From Furcasterigmium furcatum (Eukaryota > Ascomycota > Sordariomycetes > Glomerellales > Plectosphaerellaceae), in NCBI GenBank assembly GCA_001599815.1, contig BCIA01000001.1:3786934-3850933 (forward strand): a DNA stretch of 64,000 nt, given 5' to 3'. Below, piece by piece: positions 32,060 through 43,691 of this stretch. The notes below the pieces were generated by a model. It did no database searches. It was not told the DNA's origin and saw nothing but the letters and a program-made list of their open reading frames with translations. A program made the translations under genes and the position numbers. Each line of letters begins with the position of its first letter. The stretch's first letter is position 1.

Positions 32060-33459
32060 CTATGCACCCTCGCTGCCGAGCTCTTTCGTCCACTTCGTGT
32101 GCGCCTCGACATCGGTCATGGACACGGTTGGCGGTGTCTCCTTCAGCGCGTTCTTGAAGTCCTTGACGTCTACCGACGGGGCGAGCAGCTCGTCCGACTG
32201 CACATCATGCCAGCTCATCTCCTTCGCGTCAGGGTCACCGGGCGAGCATGGTGTCAGCCGCTTCACGCCATCAACCGTGATCTATAAAAACTTGTTAGCA
32301 GGTAGCCCCAGGCTCTAGACGGGGCTCATGACATACCTCCTTGTAGTGCGTCGCTTGCACAATCTTCGCAACCGGTCTCATTAACGCGTGCTGGACCACG
32401 TTGGCGATATCACTGCCGGAGTAGCCATCGCTGTGCTTAGCTAGCGCGCTGTAGTCGTTGGCCGTCAGATTCGTCTCGGTGTCGCCAACTGCGATCTTGA
32501 ACATGGTCGCACGGCCAGGGGCGTCGGGGAGGCCAATGTGGATACGTCGCTGGAAACGTCGCCTGATGGCCGAGTCCAGCTGCCAGGGAATGTTGGTTGC
32601 GCCGAGGACCAGGATGCCCTTGCTGTCCTTGCCGACACCGTCCATCTGCACGAGCAGTTCGGTCTTGATACGTCTCGAGGCTTCCGAGTCGCCCTCTCCA
32701 CGCGGGGAGCAAAGGGCATCGATTTCATCGATAAAGATAACCGAGGGCTTGTTCTCGCGGGCCATGGAGAAGAGGAGCTTGACGAGCCTTCGAGGCATGG
32801 GTTAGCAGATGTTCAATGTGGATGCAACCAGGTGTCTCGTACCTTTCACTTTCACCCATCCACTTGCTGATCAGATCCGAACTGGAGACGCTGAAGAATG
32901 TGCTGTTCGCCTCCGTCGCAACGGCCTTGGCCAGATAACTCTTACCCGTACCGGGCGGTCCGTAGAGCAGGATACCTTTCCACGGCTGCCGTCTGCCCTG
33001 GAACAGGCTGGGGAACCTGATGGGTATCACGACAGCCTCCTTCAGGGTCTCCTTGGCGGCCTCGAGGCCAGCGACATCCTCCCAGCGCACGTTCGGCCTC
33101 TCTTGGAGGATGGCGCTGCTGAGGGCGTTCTTCAGCTTCTTGTCCTCCCCATCCTCGGTCTCCTTGTCATCCTTGCCCTTGCCATTAGCGCCCACGGCAC
33201 CCTTCCCTCCTGATGATTTCTTGGCCTCTTGCTCGTTGAGGTGATTCTTGAGCTTCTCAGCGCGGTCCATGTACTCGACGGTCTTTTGGCGGATCAGGTC
33301 CTTGCTCTTTGCGTTCTTCTCGTACTTGATTGCCAGGACAAACACCTCGAGGGACTGCTTGTAGAGGCCGAAGGCCTTCTCGTACTCGCCGGCATTGTCT
33401 GCCTCGATGGCCTGTTTCACGGTATTGACCGCGCGGCCGAGGAAGTCGACGTTCGACAT
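32060..33459 (-). CDS. VPS4: Vacuolar protein sorting 4, AAA ATPase
   Basis: Exons 32843-33459, 32337-32787 and 32060-32281 give 429 residues, close to yeast Vps4 (437). This ATPase disassembles ESCRT-III polymers at endosomes, the bud neck and the nuclear envelope. The MIT domain occupies about 1-75, followed by a charged linker. The AAA module has Walker A GPPGTGKS (167-174), Walker B SVIFIDEID (221-229), arginine fingers in SAIRRRFQRR, and sensor residues in GATNIPW. The C-terminal Vps4 helix ends VEAHTKWTKELGSEGA, a typical family ending. The splice after GESER regenerates the standard GESERLVKLLF. It is divergent from the prefoldin gene. No irregularity is seen. Confidence 0.97.
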
Positions 33460-34369
33460 GGTTCGGTATGGGCTCGAGCAGCACGGGAGTTGTCGTGAAG
33501 AGGTGCTGTGTAGGTTTTGTTGCGAGGTCAGGCCGTTAAAAGGGTGATCGTCCGAGTGAATCGCTCACGAGGGGGGTCGTCGGTCAGTGAATCGCGGGGT
33601 CGAATGATTGGGTGTCGAGTCACGAGGTGATTTGCGCGACAAGCTGAACGGGCGGAAACCGATGTGCGAAAGATCGATCTCGGGGGTCAAGCGACAGCAC
33701 GCGGGGGTGAGTCTCAGGTTGTGCCTTGGCTAGACGAGCATCAAGGCAGGCGGGGTGGTTGTGACCTTGAGCAGGGGCAGAACCAGGGCGGGCAATCGAC
33801 GATGGTGGGAGTGACGTTGCCTGGCCGAATCGGCGGGCGGGCAGGCAGGCGCGGCGGGATTGGCCACGGCTAATGCCTTGTACCGGGGTATTTTATTACT
33901 CATGCTTATGCATAATACGAATTTGCGGCTCGCCGCCCAAGAGAGCGCATTCTCCGGCTCTGATTCCCCCTTCTCAGAGATTAGAGGGCAAAGGCTTTTT
34001 CATGTATTTGCCCAGGGCTTTTGATTATGTCTGTTGTATCTTGAGAGCAAATCCCTGGTGGAAACGTATAGAAACTCGATCCATGCTGGCCGGTCTAGAC
34101 CTTCGGCCATTATGCCTGTCACGACATGTTTGCCTAAATCGAGGTTCGGCCTGTAACGGGCTTCCTCCACCAGTAAGGTTTGGTGTGCCCCATGGCGCAT
34201 GTCCTCTTCTGGCTCATCGCAATTCTCTAGATGCACTGAGAATCTCATCGACTCTAAGAGGATCTGCACCACAAAGTCAATTTCTTTGGAGGCAACACGC
34301 TACTGCTGGCCGCATCCTGTGACACCATTTCAAGCCAAATCGTCTCAAAAATACACTTCATCGCCCAAC
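33460..34369. promoter_or_regulatory. Divergent promoter between VPS4 and prefoldin 6
   Basis: 910 bases between divergent starts. No recognisable protein frame, tRNA or long repeat is present. Confidence 0.5.
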
Positions 34370-34905
34370 ATGGCTGAGGTCCAGGCCCAGCTCCAGGCCC
34401 TCTCCGAGGAGTTCCAGAAGCTGCAAACCGGTGGGTAATATGATGCATTTTCCAGGATCTTCTTCTCACAATTTCTACAGAACTTCAAGAAGTTGTGCAG
34501 TCACGCCAGAGGCTGGAGGCGCAGAAGCAGGAGAATCTTGGTGTGCAGGAGGTATGATCCTCAACTATGAAATCAAGATGTGGTCTGACGGCTGGTGCAG
34601 GAATTCAACAAGCTGAAGGACGGCGAGCGGATATACAAGCTCGTGGGCCCTGTTCTCCTCCAGCAGGATAAGGTCGAGGCGGAGAGCACAGTGAACGGTC
34701 GCGTCGACTTCATCACCAAGGAGATGTGAGCTCATCGCCAAGTCGCAACGTCACAGTCTGGATCATCCGCTAACAGACCCGCAGTGAGAGGCAAGAGACT
34801 TCCATCAAGGAGGTCCAGGCCAAGATCGAGAAGAAGAAGATGGAGATCATCCAGCTACAGACGAGCGCCCAGGCAGCGGCAGGACAGTCCAAGGCACCAG
34901 CGTGA
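34370..34905 (+). CDS. YKE2: Prefoldin subunit 6
   Basis: Four small exons, 34370-34430, 34481-34551, 34601-34725 and 34785-34905, give 125 residues, a normal length for this beta-type subunit. Prefoldin delivers nascent actin and tubulin to the CCT chaperonin in the cytosol. The product has an N-terminal helix (AEVQAQLQALSEEFQKLQT), a second helix (VVQSRQRLEAQKQEN), the conserved hairpin core (EFNKLKDGERIYKLVGPVLL, QDKVEAESTVNGRVDFI) and a C-terminal coiled-coil arm. All three introns are 49-59 bases with GT-AG ends. The gene is invisible as one long frame because of its small exons. Confidence 0.95.
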
Positions 34906-35092
34906 TCAGGCAACAGCAGTTCATGAGATGCGATGATCTATTGGCATGTGCGCGCGGAGGCGCGTCTCAGCTACAGAGAGCGGCGAACAAAACGAAATCA
35001 AAATACCCCGGGTGTCGAACGCCCACCAACACCAAAATGTCCCTCCTAAAAATGCAGTCTCGCAGCCGAGTGAATACAAGAACGCCTCCTCA

Positions 35093-35801
35093 TCAGTTCA
35101 GGGCCAAGATAGTGAACCCCCACGGCAACCCCATGTTCCTCGAGGGAAGCTCCGAGGCCCATCCGATGGCGGCCTGCTCATCATCCGCCAGCGAATCCCA
35201 CTTGGCAACCTCCTTGTCCTCGACGGCCCTGAGGATGAGGTTTGCGATCTGGCTCCTGTCGTAGCACCTGCCAAAGACCCGACTTCCCTCTATTGTGTCT
35301 TGGATCCGCTGCCGGTGGCTGCTTTCGGCAAAGTGCTGGATCTCCTCGCTGACGTGATACTGATCGACCTGTCTCCTGCTGGAGGCGATGTGCTCCAACA
35401 CCGTGACGATGCCGGCGATGGCTTGAGCGAGGACATGGGCCCTGGTGATGTCGTCGAGCGAATCGTCCAGAATGCCCAGGTCTTGTGAATGCTTGGTCAG
35501 GATTGCCAGCTCATCATGATCAAAGGTGGCTTCCAGAAGGCCTTGAAGTGTCTCGGGCTTTGACAGGACGCCCTGGGGGTCATCGAGGTTGTATGTCTTG
35601 ACGAGCTTGCCGTAGGTCTGGCACAGCGTTTCCCAGACGGACACTGTGATCTGGACGGACGCCTTGCCCATCGTGACGGAGAATACCGACATGGCATTGT
35701 CGATGCTAGCTGTAAGTACCGCTGGTGTCAGGGTCTGACTATGAGTGAGTGCTTGGCGGTTGGGAGTACGAACCCTTACAACTCGTAGTGACGGCCTTCA
35801 T
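35093..35801 (-). CDS. Hypothetical alpha-helical protein, 212 residues
   Basis: Exons 35780-35801 and 35093-35709 give 212 residues starting MKAVTTSSSIDNAMSVF. The 22-nt first exon uses a GTAAGG donor and a TTACAG acceptor. The protein is predicted mainly helical and acidic (TFDHDELAILTKHSQDLGIL, AQAIAGIVTVLEHIASSRR), with no signal peptide, membrane span or motif I recognise. If the second-exon ATG were used instead, it would be 199 residues. I do not recognise the family. It is convergent with the prefoldin gene (about 190 bp between stops) and divergent from the AMSH-type gene. The continuous 615-base frame with two-strand asymmetry and sensible splice sites supports a real gene. Confidence 0.6.
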
Positions 35802-37117
35802 TTTGATACAGTGGGTGTACTCGGAGTCTGCTGTTTAGGGTGGAATAGTGTTTGGATGTCAAGTTGGAATGTCGAGTGGCAAGGGCAAAAGACGGCACTT
35901 CAGGTGTTGATATAGATGCGCTCCCGGAGAGAAAAATCTTGTATTATAGCCCCAGAGTGTTGGCCTTGCGGCCTCATCAGGAGACAATCTGTTGTCGAAA
36001 GGGGCCGATGGCCAGAGCAACGACGCCGTGGCGGTGGCATGGCCTTCCCTGCCCTGCCGTGGATGTTCCCCGTGCGTCGACAGTGTCATCCCGCACACCG
36101 TGCTCAACAAGTGGCCTGCCCTCCACGCGATTATCACGCGGCCGCAGCCAGGGCAACCTGTTTCGGGGACTCGGGCAGCGAATTCTCCGCGAGTCGGGCA
36201 TCATCGCTCGCTTCGACTGGTCTTGCATTGGAGCGATATTGAATCTGCAAAATGTCGCCCGCCATCTTGGACGACAAGGCTTGTCCGTGGCTCAAGTCTG
36301 ACCGGGAGCGGCCCAGATCATCTCGCCATGGTGGTGCGCGGATTCAGCGGCCCGCGCCCCCTGGAAGCTGGAAATTGCCTGCCCGGTTTCTCCCGGAGCC
36401 CAATATGGGCTTGGTCGGAGTGAGCGACGTCTCTGCGCAGCCAGTGACCGGCGGCTGTGTAATAGATGAATCTCATTGTGGAGAGATGTCCAAAGACGGC
36501 CGGTAGGGTATTTGAATAAGACTCGAGATCAGGGGACGGCTCGTCCCGAAGCCGGCCTTGTACCACCCCATATCAGAGACACTTTGAGGATGATTCCGGC
36601 GGTCGCCAGCAGTCATGATAGCAGGATTTGGAATTGGCTCCCTCATTTGCCTCGCGGAACAATAATTTGATAAACACAGGCGCCTCAGGGGCAAATCTAG
36701 GAGATGTCTTGTCATGACTGAGGAATCCCGCCTCCCGTCTTCATAAACGCTTATCGGTATCGGTATCGGTCACGTGAGCGAGCATCAGTGCCCCGCCAAC
36801 ATTGGGAATCGAATCGCGGGGCACCTGACAAGGGAGCTTGATGGCTGGACGGGTCCGGACCAACAAAGCTTCGTCACACCATTAGGCTCCATCAATCCAA
36901 CCTGTTCGTCCCTCGCCATTCACAGTTACCGTTGTTCGACGCGCCCTCCCCGGACCGTACTTCTCCTTGTTCTTCCCTCAGGCCCTGGGCGCACCATGAT
37001 CATGCGCATTCAATCCTAGGAGCCGATCGATCGACTCCCGAATTCATCGACTCTCACGAGATCCAAGCTTCCAGCATCGAGGAGTGTCGCGGGGCGACAC
37101 CGGAGGACAGTCACACG
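35802..37117. promoter_or_regulatory. Divergent promoter between the orphan and the AMSH-type gene
   Basis: 1.3 kb between divergent starts. At 36752-36769 there are three exact copies of TATCGG, followed at once by the palindrome TCACGTGA (36770-36777). The remainder has only short overlapping frames. The AMSH frame is open upstream of its ATG but starts at TTG. Confidence 0.45.
36752..36777. promoter_or_regulatory. TATCGG triple repeat abutting a TCACGTGA palindrome
   Basis: Three tandem TATCGG units end exactly at TCACGTGA, an E-box palindrome of the type bound by bHLH factors such as Cbf1. It lies about 340 bases upstream of the AMSH-type start. The sequence is plain; a regulatory role is inferred. 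Confidence 0.4.
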
Positions 37118-38873
37118 ATGAACGGCACAATGTCCCCGCGGTCTGATGGACCGCTCAGCTCAAAGGACATCGCATCCATGGCCGATAACTTCCAGTTTCA
37201 GCACACGATCCCGTTTAAGTACTGGGCTCGGTCTGCCGACACTCTCTACCAAGAAGTCCGTCGCCACTCCCTGCTCTCTGACCCAGGCCACGACTGCTAA
37301 CTAACTATGTGCAGGCCGGATTTGCGTTGGAAGAAAACGACTACCGCAAGGCATATCTCATGCTGTGGAGGCATTCCATGCTTGTCCTCCAACACCTCGG
37401 CAAACACCCCGATGCCAACCTGCCAGTGAACAAGGCCTTGGCGAAACCCCTCCGTGAGAGACAGAAAAATGAAGTCTTCAGAAAGCTCGAACAACTCAAG
37501 CCTATCATCGATGACGAATACAATGAGTGGGAGAGGATGAGCGCGTCCCAAAAGAAGGGCGACGTGGACCAGGGAGACACCGCGCCGCCAAGCTACGACA
37601 GCTTTGCCGCACGCGACCCCACGCTTCACGGCTCAGCCAAGGTCCTCGATGCTGGCGACAACCAGGATTTAGCAGTGACTCTAGCTCAGCGAGACTACCA
37701 CCGAAGAGATGCTGCCCGACGGGGTATTCGCCAGGCGGGAGTGTCAGAAGAAGAAGAACTTGACAGGCGCAAAGCCGGCACCTGGGAGTCCTGGGACGCC
37801 GACAACCGACCTCCCAGGGAAGACGAGGACTTCCAACAACAAATGGAGGCAACGCGGAGGCGATTGGATCACGGGGCTGATGACGGTGACGCCGACTACT
37901 CCTATCACCAGCGACCAACACATTCACCAAGCTCCCCCGCGCGACCCTCGACGCACGCCTTCCACTACCCGTCCGTCTCGCGGTCCCAGCCTGTGGAGTG
38001 GGATGCTGCCTCCCGTCAGCCTCAGAGACCGATGTTGCCACCTCCGTCCAAACCACCGAAGGAATACCTGGACAGGGAACGTCGTCTCGAGCCACCATCC
38101 CGCCCTGTGAAGGAGCCCCTGCAGTCATATAAGCGCCTACCGACGCCAGAGCCAACGGCTCTTGCGCCTCTTCGGCCTCCGAAAGAAGCGCCAAGCACGG
38201 CACCTCCGAAGCCCAAAGAGGAGCGCATTGCGTTCCGCCCTGTGGCTTACCTCGAGAACGGGGACCCCATCCGTTCCGTATTTGTGCCGAGCCGGCTTCG
38301 ACGCGATTTCCTCAGTGTTGCTGCAGAGAACACCAGGCAAGGATTGGAAATGTGTGGTATCCTATGTGGACGACCAGTGAACAACGCCCTCTTCGTCACA
38401 TGCCTCCTTATCCCGGAGCAAAAGTGCACGTCCGACACATGCGAGACGGAAAACGAAGGGAGCATGCTGGACTACTGTATCAGCGAGGATCTCCTGATTC
38501 TGGGCTGGATCCACACCCACCCCACGCAGAGCTGTTTCCTCAGCTCCCGGGACATGCACACTCAGGCTGGATATCAGGTCATGATGCCCGAGAGCATAGC
38601 CATTGTGTGCGCCCCGCGCTTTGAGCCCTCGTAAGTTACTGGCATGACAACGGCACCAGCGTGTGATCGATTGCTGACATTTCATCCAGATATGGCATAT
38701 TCCGCCTGACGAATCCTCCTGGCCTCCCGTACATTCTCAACTGCAACGAGACGGCGACTTTCCACATGCATCACATTGATAACATCTACACCAAGGCCCA
38801 GAACCCCCCTGGCCATGTCTTCACGCGGGACGACCTTGACTTTTACGTTCATGACCTACGACCCAAGCGATAG
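37118..38873 (+). CDS. AMSH/STAMBP-type JAMM deubiquitinase
   Basis: Exons 37118-37255, 37315-38630 and 38690-38873 give 545 residues. AMSH enzymes cleave Lys63-linked ubiquitin at endosomes, working with ESCRT. The N-terminal USP8/AMSH dimerisation (MIT-like) region is at about 12-110 (FKYWARSADTLYQEAGFALEENDYRKAY, two segments joined by splicing). A long Pro/Arg-rich disordered linker follows. The JAMM domain has the catalytic glutamate in GLEMCGILCG and the zinc motif HTHPTQSCFLSSRD near residue 446, then TCETENEGSMLDYC. The C-terminus ends YVHDLRPKR. The first intron has a weak donor (GTCCGT), but the join YQEAGF fits the family. After the TAG stop the same frame stays open for 98 codons. 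The start ATG gives the usual position before the MIT region. Confidence 0.93.
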
Positions 38874-41800
38874 GAAGCGACCAACGAGGCACATGGATCG
38901 ACATGCGGTCAATCGCTGAATGCCGGCGATGAGAACTTCCAGAAATCCGGGTCTGAACTGCTGAAGCTGCAGGACTGGCAAGCGGTAGAACGCCAGAAGA
39001 CCGAGGCGGCGCAACTACCCCGGAATCTCCGAGAGAATCCAGAGGGGAACCATGATTCCGAGGAGTCGTCCACGAGGGGCAGGAGCTTCTTCAGATCACC
39101 CCCGCGGTCCAGACGTCGAGTCGTGTCGGAGAGGGCCCGGGATTTGACGAGGTCTAGGAGGCTGAGGTAGTTGTCCAAGACCTTTCACAGATCCTCGGAA
39201 AGCAGTCCTCGCGGTTTTCATGCTGGACCCTCATACGGATCTGCACTCTCCGTAGCGACATCATGGGCACGGGGTTGTTTTGGCCGTGACGAACCCCTGA
39301 TATGTTGGCCGTAAGGTACAATCCCCCCTCTGGCGAGGGTTTCGCAGGGCGGCGCGTTCAAATCATCATTAGCGACTACCATAGCGTGCATCTGTTTACA
39401 ATAGAACTATACCCTGTCACAAGACTCGCCAGAGGCTACTCACTCAGCAAGAATGTCTTCCCATTCTCGTGGTATCTGTCAAGAGCTGCCGTTTCGTGCG
39501 AGGAATCTCGAAATGCCAATTGGCAAGCAAGTAAAGTCCAGGACAAGGGCCAAGCTCGGTCGTCATAGGTGGCGCATATCAGAACCACCACAGCAAGAGA
39601 TCGTCGATCACTTCCCCGAACTGGATCCCGGCAGCACCACTTCCCATCACGCTGCGCTCTGAGCGAAGATGCCATGGCAAGCGCTTTGCGAGGCTGCCCG
39701 TGACACGAATGGGGAGTCCAAACGAGGCTGATTCTTGTCCCAGATGAAAGCCGAGCTTCTGAGCCACAAGCTCAGCTGAGAGGTCGCGGCCTGAACTTCC
39801 TGGAGTTGCCCTCGAGATGCTGCTCCCGTCTCCCAGATGCCACAAGCAAGGTTCCCCGCTTCAGACCAGCCCCTCGCCACCACCATACAAGGAATTGGCA
39901 GTCGAAAAGGGAAACCCAGGGCATGAGATCCGTCCGGTTCGCCATAAACGCATAGCAACCAGATGATCATTGCGTATGAGAGGATCAAAGAGGCCATCAT
40001 AAGATGGATCACCCTCTAAGCTCCATCACAAAGCCTTCGAGCTCACACAACCGAGGCCTGGGACTGGTCAGCCTCTGAGAGCCTGAGGGGAGCTCCTTTC
40101 CAACCACAGAAGGCCGCTGGCGATCCATAGACCACAGCAGGCAAGCTTCCCAGCCCTTGCCCCTGCACGCCCCTGGAAGAAGCTTCTTTAGGCACCGATC
40201 TGCGACCTCTTAGGGTGGCGGGAGCCTAGAGCCTAGAGAGGTCGAGAGAGAGTTGAGAACCACATCCTCACCACTGTGAGGGAAAGTTGACTGGCAAACT
40301 GGCAAGAGGCCCAGCGGTTGACCTTCTCGCGACCGCCGCGAAGACAGGGGCTGCAAGACAGCCCCACGGACGGTCAATGGTCCCAGGCGTCCCGGGATAC
40401 TGCTCCTCCACGGTCGAACACCCTCAGATACTTCGGTAACCCCACGGAGAGCGTCATGACTGCCTTTTCAGGAAACTGCGGTGACAACTCCGAACGCGCC
40501 ATTGGCTAATCGTCGAGGTCCCGGTGCTGTCGATGTCCATGTCCTCGCGCCTGTGGCTGGTGAACAGGCCTGCCGGATCCGAACCTCCGTCACCGTGGGA
40601 AGAGCAAGCTGGAAAGGGTACTGGAGGAGACACAACTCCCGTCAGAGATGGGGGTCGGCCACACGAAAGATTCATCGACCAGAGCCGCAGCTCGTCCATG
40701 GAAGGGTGAAGATACTGTCCATCGGCTCTCACGAAAGGGGCCCCTCGGCCTCTTATTCCCTTCATGCCCAGTCCTCAAGCATGCTCAGCCCATTCTACCC
40801 CCTGGCGACCCTGTGGCTTATGTTCCCACCGATCGCCTGCAGTTCCTTGTTCTTGCTGCCGGACCACCCCCATCCCTCGGCGATCCAAGTCTCTCGCATT
40901 GACCTGCAGTAGCCCAATGAGCTGTCGTAACTCAGGCTTGATAGACGGTGACTTCTCCCCCCTCGTTGCAGCGCAACACCTCGTGTCTTGTCCTACACGC
41001 CCCCCCTGATTGTGCCTCTCCACGCCCTACCCGTTCTTCGCTCCCTGCCTGACGATCAAGGGGGTCAAGTTTGTTAAAGCCGGTACTCAAACGCCACACT
41101 CCCTCAGAGAAGCTCACTAAACGACACAGCTCCATTGGATACGGAGGCATTTCCGGGGCTTCTACATGTGGATCGTCAAGGTTCGTTGAAGGGCCGATGA
41201 CATTGTGGCTCGTAAGTTCTCGCCACAGGGATCGACAAGGCTTCACCCGAACCATCGAAAGTAACTTCACAACACCCGCCCGCGTCTCGACCGGCTCCAG
41301 AACTAGCTCTGAACAGAATCCCACTACTCCCTTGACCAGCTGACAACGCCCATCTGCCCAATCCCTAATTGGCCTCGTCCCCTGAGTCAATCCCCTTCTT
41401 ACCACAACGGCGGGATCTGAGGGTCTCGGCCTGTGGCACCGTCATGTGGCTAGAGCATGCCAGCCCACGGTCGTCAGAGGGTTACACGGAGCCTCCGTGA
41501 TCTGCCCCCCCAAACAGACACAGGAGGCCTCTCCATACCATCGCGAATATCTCAATGGACTCCAGCAGCGTCTACATGCCACGCAAGTCCCGACTGAGTC
41601 ACCGGATGGGCATCTTCGAGGGACTGGGAGTAGCACCCCCATCCAGCCCGCCCGAGGGATCGGCATCCGGACCTCCGTATCGGGATATGAGGGGAAGACG
41701 TTGGAGGGAGCCCGCCCCGAAGCGCCGGACAGACTGTCAAGCCACTGCCGGTCTGTACCCCTCCACGAAGACCCCTTCCCTGTGGCGAGTGGCCGTGATG

Positions 41801-43691
41801 TACCGGTACAACAACCGGAGAGCGCTGTGGCTCACCCCCTCGTCCCCATGGCTGCACGCTGCACGTCCTTGGTGACCATTACGGGTCGATGCCCGCCCCA
41901 ACCACAGTTCGCAGAAGCGCCCAGCCAGCCCCTCCGGGATCGATGGCTCGATTCTCGGCAGCACGGCGCCCCTTGGTTATCGAGACCCTTGTCTTCGTAT
42001 GGCCTCGAACGACCCTGTACGGCTGGAAGATACCCCGTGCCAAGGGTTTTTGCTGGCATCTGGATTCTGACGGCCTCTGACTATTGTCTCAGGGGTCTGC
42101 AATCTGCGTAGGGTTATTCGCGTAAATGCGCCGTCATCTGTGAGGCCTCGTCGTGGGAGGGGAGGCAAGAAGACATGGAAAGGTTCAGGGGTTGGGGGAT
42201 GCAGATCAGGGACCTCGTTTGGTGTCTGCAAAGGTTGATGATCGGCCACGAACGTGGTGTTTCACTCGTCACGATGTTAGTTGTATGGCATCATAGCCGC
42301 AAATATCTCTTCGCCAGCGGTTTATCGTTTTATTGTAGACCCCCGGGATCACCTCTCGACAACTCGCCTCGCTCCTCTGCTAGTCGAGGTTTAAAGAAAG
42401 CACCGGTAGCCCATCAGGGCGAAGCGCGGCAATAACTCCCTCCCGAACGAGACCCCGAGTCCTACCTTCCAAAATGCTTTCAGGGACATCTGCCCTAACA
42501 ATATCCTCTTTTTCCCCTCGCGCCGGCCCGGCGACCTCCTTTTCGGGAACAGTGAACGCCGTTAGAGTAGGACGCGCAATACTCGCCACAACCCGCGGGA
42601 GAGCTGCCCTTCCGCTATAGGCAACGCGCATGTTGATCACTGTGGCTTGATGTTCAGGGTCCCCTCCTTCTTCTGCCATCGAGGAACTGCCGAGACCCGG
42701 GCCAAGACCCGGCACGGCGTCGGATGCCGCCGGCTCAACGCTCCACACCGGCACGAGCCACATCATCAGCCACCTCAGCTGTGGCGAATGCCGCTACCAG
42801 CCCACATTCGCTGTCGCTGTCACATCGTCGAGCAGTGCCAAGAGGCCGTTTGAGACATGCTTCCACCAAAGCCTCGGCGCTCAACTGAGAAGAGGTTATG
42901 CTATCCTCCGTCCTTGGCATTCGAGGGTCCTCGTCCGATTATGACGGAAGGCTCCCACGCCTCTCACGCGAGATTAGACACGGACGCTGCCAATTTCCCC
43001 AACCGCCGGCGGCTGCCCTTCTGCTACGTATCGGATCGGAGGACGCCATATGTGGTCACTTCTGGAGGATGCTCACGATATTGCCGCGTACTTTCATACT
43101 CAGGTGGTCTCCAATTCTCTACCCTGCCTGGTGGATCTAGGAATATAGTACGACCTCCCCGTCGTCGTCATGAGATGCGGTTCCAGCCAGCCAACTCTCG
43201 TTCCAATCCTGCAACTGCCAGCGGGAACAGACAGTCAAGTTCAATATTACGGGCCCGAGAACCCAAGATAGATCAGGTATCCAAGGGGTATAGTGAAATG
43301 CGTGTTTGAAGAGGCAGAAAAGAAGTCTGGGTGTAGTAGCCGAAATCGGGGTATGTGCGAATGAAAAGCCTGTGAACATATGCAAACGGTTCCCCGAGGC
43401 AGCGCCAACTGCCGCGCCACAAAAAACCATCCCGGCCAGACTTCAAGTATGAAGGAAGCCTGGCCATCCTGAGAAATAATGCCTCGACCTCTCTGTCCAA
43501 GCGGTGTCAGGAGATTCGGGTCAAAGTGAGGAGGAACCTTCTGTGAACAAGATTGTCCCTGCAGCGAAATAAGGGGGGTTCGTGCCATCTGATAAATGTG
43601 GTATCTTGACATGAGAAAGAAGGGAATAAATAAACAGTAGAAATTCGTTTCCAGTGTGCTCAAATGCAAGCGTTGCGCCTTGGGTCCGTCG
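38874..43691. other. Gene-free block of 4.8 kb
   Basis: The first 297 bases continue the AMSH frame without a stop (see findings). The rest contains many overlapping frames of up to about 220 codons on both strands, with none showing family similarity, splice-supported continuity or strand bias. Composition is like the rest of the window and I see no transposon ends or AT-rich RIP-like decay. The last 380 bases are probably the 3' UTR of the grainyhead gene. Confidence 0.5.

Noticed and set aside
41446..42111. 221-codon plus-strand frame in the gene-free block
   Set aside because: The product looks like random Arg/Pro/Ser-rich text with no domain, signal peptide or splice support.
40313..42460. 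Candidate transposon or repeat remnant in the 4.8 kb gene-free block
   Set aside because: I looked for terminal repeats, long direct repeats, reverse transcriptase or transposase motifs and AT-rich decay, and saw none.
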